Source of the DNA: Moorena sp. SIOASIH
GTDB taxonomy: Bacteria > Cyanobacteriota > Cyanobacteriia > Cyanobacteriales > Coleofasciculaceae
Direction: 5' to 3'
NCBI RefSeq assembly: GCF_010671925.1
Contig: NZ_JAAHIH010000003.1
Location: 992,001-1,056,000 of the forward strand
DNA length: 64,000 bases
Shown here: positions 62,906 through 64,000 of the stretch, piece by piece
Numbering within the stretch: position 1 is the stretch's first letter
Layout of the letters: every line of letters begins with the position of its first letter
Program-made: the position numbers and the translations under genes
Notes under the pieces: generated by a model
Seen by the model: the letters and a program-made list of their open reading frames with translations, nothing else
Told to the model about the DNA's origin: nothing
Databases searched by the model: none

Positions 62906-64000
62906 ATGGAAACCAAACGATTACAGCTAGGGAAATTCCCTCAACCTCCCTTGCGACTATTATGCATTACCCTACTGCTCTTAGGAATAGTCTTTCGCTT
63001 AGCCAATCTCGACAGCAAAGTCTATTGGGGGGATGAAAGTTTCAGCTCCTCTAGAATTGCTGGCTATTCAGCGGAAGAAATTATCGGGGATATCTACACG
63101 GGTGAAGTGATTAGCGCTACAGAATTACAAAAATACCAGACCCCTAATTCTGACCGTAGCCTCGCCAATACCTTACGAATTATAGGGGAAGAAGCGCCAC
63201 AACACCCGCCAGTTTACTATATTTTAGCCCGATTCTGGGAACAATGGCTTGGTAGTTCCCTAGGACTCAAGCGCACTTTACCTGCTCTGATTAGCTTGCT
63301 CGGATTACCCTGCCTGTACTGGTTGTGCATAGAACTATTTGGGGCATCCTTGACCCCATGGCTTGCCATGTCCCTATTCGCTGTTTCACCGATCCATATT
63401 TTGTATGCCCAGGAAGTTCGGGAATATAGTCTGTGGACTGTGAGTGTCTTGCTATCGAGTGCTTCCCTGTTAAGAGCGATGCGAGTCAACACTAGGGTGA
63501 GTTGGTGCATTTATGCACTTTCTGTAGCGCTAGCTTTCTACTCTCATTTATTTTCAGCACCGATTATCCTAGGTCACGGCATTTATGTCCTGATCATCGC
63601 AGGTTGGCAAGGGCGTCAACGGGTAATTGCTTACATCTCAGCAGTCACAGCAGCACTGCTTATATTTTCACCTTGGTTAGCTGTTTTCTTGGAAAACGAA
63701 CCCAGAGCTAGCAAGGAATGGGGATGGGTCATTAAAGAATTACCACCCCTGGATCTTGGTCGATATTGGCTGAAGAATCTACTTTACGGCTTTTTTGATG
63801 TACCCCTAGGGAAGGAGTACCCGTTTGACCTAACCTTTAGCTACACCCAGCCGAGAACTTACCTAGTACTACCAATTGTGGTGCTAGTGATTTATGGGCT
63901 ATATTCTCTCTGTCGCTATACTCCAAAACAGGTTTGGCTATTTGTTTTGCTCCTGATGGGATTTACTAGTCTACCCCTAGTGCTACCAGATGTGATTTCA
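62906..64000 (+). CDS. GT39/PMT-like glycosyltransferase, partial at right edge
   Basis: ATG at 62906 opens a frame that stays open for 365 codons to the window end. Residues 18-36 form a membrane helix, then the first loop carries YWGDESFSS (GT-C acidic motif) and HPPVYYILARFWEQWLG, typical of ArnT/PMT-like lipid-linked sugar transferases. At least seven more helices follow. It is divergent from the 571-aa membrane protein (222 bp between starts), so they may share a control region. The acceptor is unknown. Confidence 0.88.
   Translation, partial: METKRLQLGKFPQPPLRLLCITLLLLGIVFRLANLDSKVYWGDESFSSSRIAGYSAEEIIGDIYTGEVISATELQKYQTPNSDRSLANTLRIIGEEAPQHPPVYYILARFWEQWLGSSLGLKRTLPALISLLGLPCLYWLCIELFGASLTPWLAMSLFAVSPIHILYAQEVREYSLWTVSVLLSSASLLRAMRVNTRVSWCIYALSVALAFYSHLFSAPIILGHGIYVLIIAGWQGRQRVIAYISAVTAALLIFSPWLAVFLENEPRASKEWGWVIKELPPLDLGRYWLKNLLYGFFDVPLGKEYPFDLTFSYTQPRTYLVLPIVVLVIYGLYSLCRYTPKQVWLFVLLLMGFTSLPLVLPDVIS

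Overview
The window is chromosomal DNA from a cyanobacterium. The evidence is a set of cyanobacterial genes (gun4, ictB, ftrC, a MurT-type Mur ligase with a zinc ribbon, the DUF928, DUF2358 and DUF309 families), many GCGATCGC (HIP1) octamers, and intergenic DNA full of heptanucleotide tandem repeats, palindromic dispersed repeats and IS200/IS605 debris. That repeat load suggests a large-genome filamentous lineage of the Moorena type, but the genus is a guess. No rRNA, tRNA or CRISPR array was seen.

Region 1-10,607 (minus strand) is a cluster of four exported proteins: an 852-aa DUF11-like protein, a small DUF11 protein, an 830-aa DUF11/SdrD_B-like protein and a very long repeat protein that leaves the window at base 1. 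The last two genes overlap by ATGA. The repeat protein has about twelve units of 67-91 residues, and a palindromic repeat found elsewhere in the genome has entered several units in frame. This cluster is the most distinctive coding locus here.

Region 10.6-17.4 kb holds a REC-GGDEF(degenerate)-EAL regulator, an Nfu-type Fe-S scaffold and a nested transposon complex: an ISAs1-like element flanked by a 10-bp target duplication, with an inverted second ISAs1 end that is itself split by an IS5-like element carrying a 9-bp duplication.

Region 17.6-39.5 kb is mostly housekeeping: GH57 hydrolase, ComB-like phosphatase, pheS, surE, degenerate HD-GYP, hflX, moeA, murT, a Uma2 protein, DUF58, ftrC-DUF309, an lptA-lptB-lptF/G-like set and icd. 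Between these lie TnpB-derived remnants and a ~107-bp hairpin module found in two unrelated contexts.

Region 40-56 kb holds a LuxR-type response regulator, rfaE2-like nucleotidyltransferase, gun4, a GAF protein resembling a histidine kinase but lacking the phospho-acceptor His, ictB, smpB, an intact tnpB with a broken RHH gene beside it, a small conserved protein behind an orphan terminator, an ArsA-HSP20 ATPase, DUF2358, DUF928, a transglutaminase-fold protein and hisA.

Region 56-64 kb appears to be the edge of a surface-polysaccharide locus: a Wzc-like tyrosine kinase, repeat-rich DNA with a three-hairpin structured segment, and two divergent multi-pass membrane proteins, one a GT39-like glycosyltransferase that runs off the right edge.
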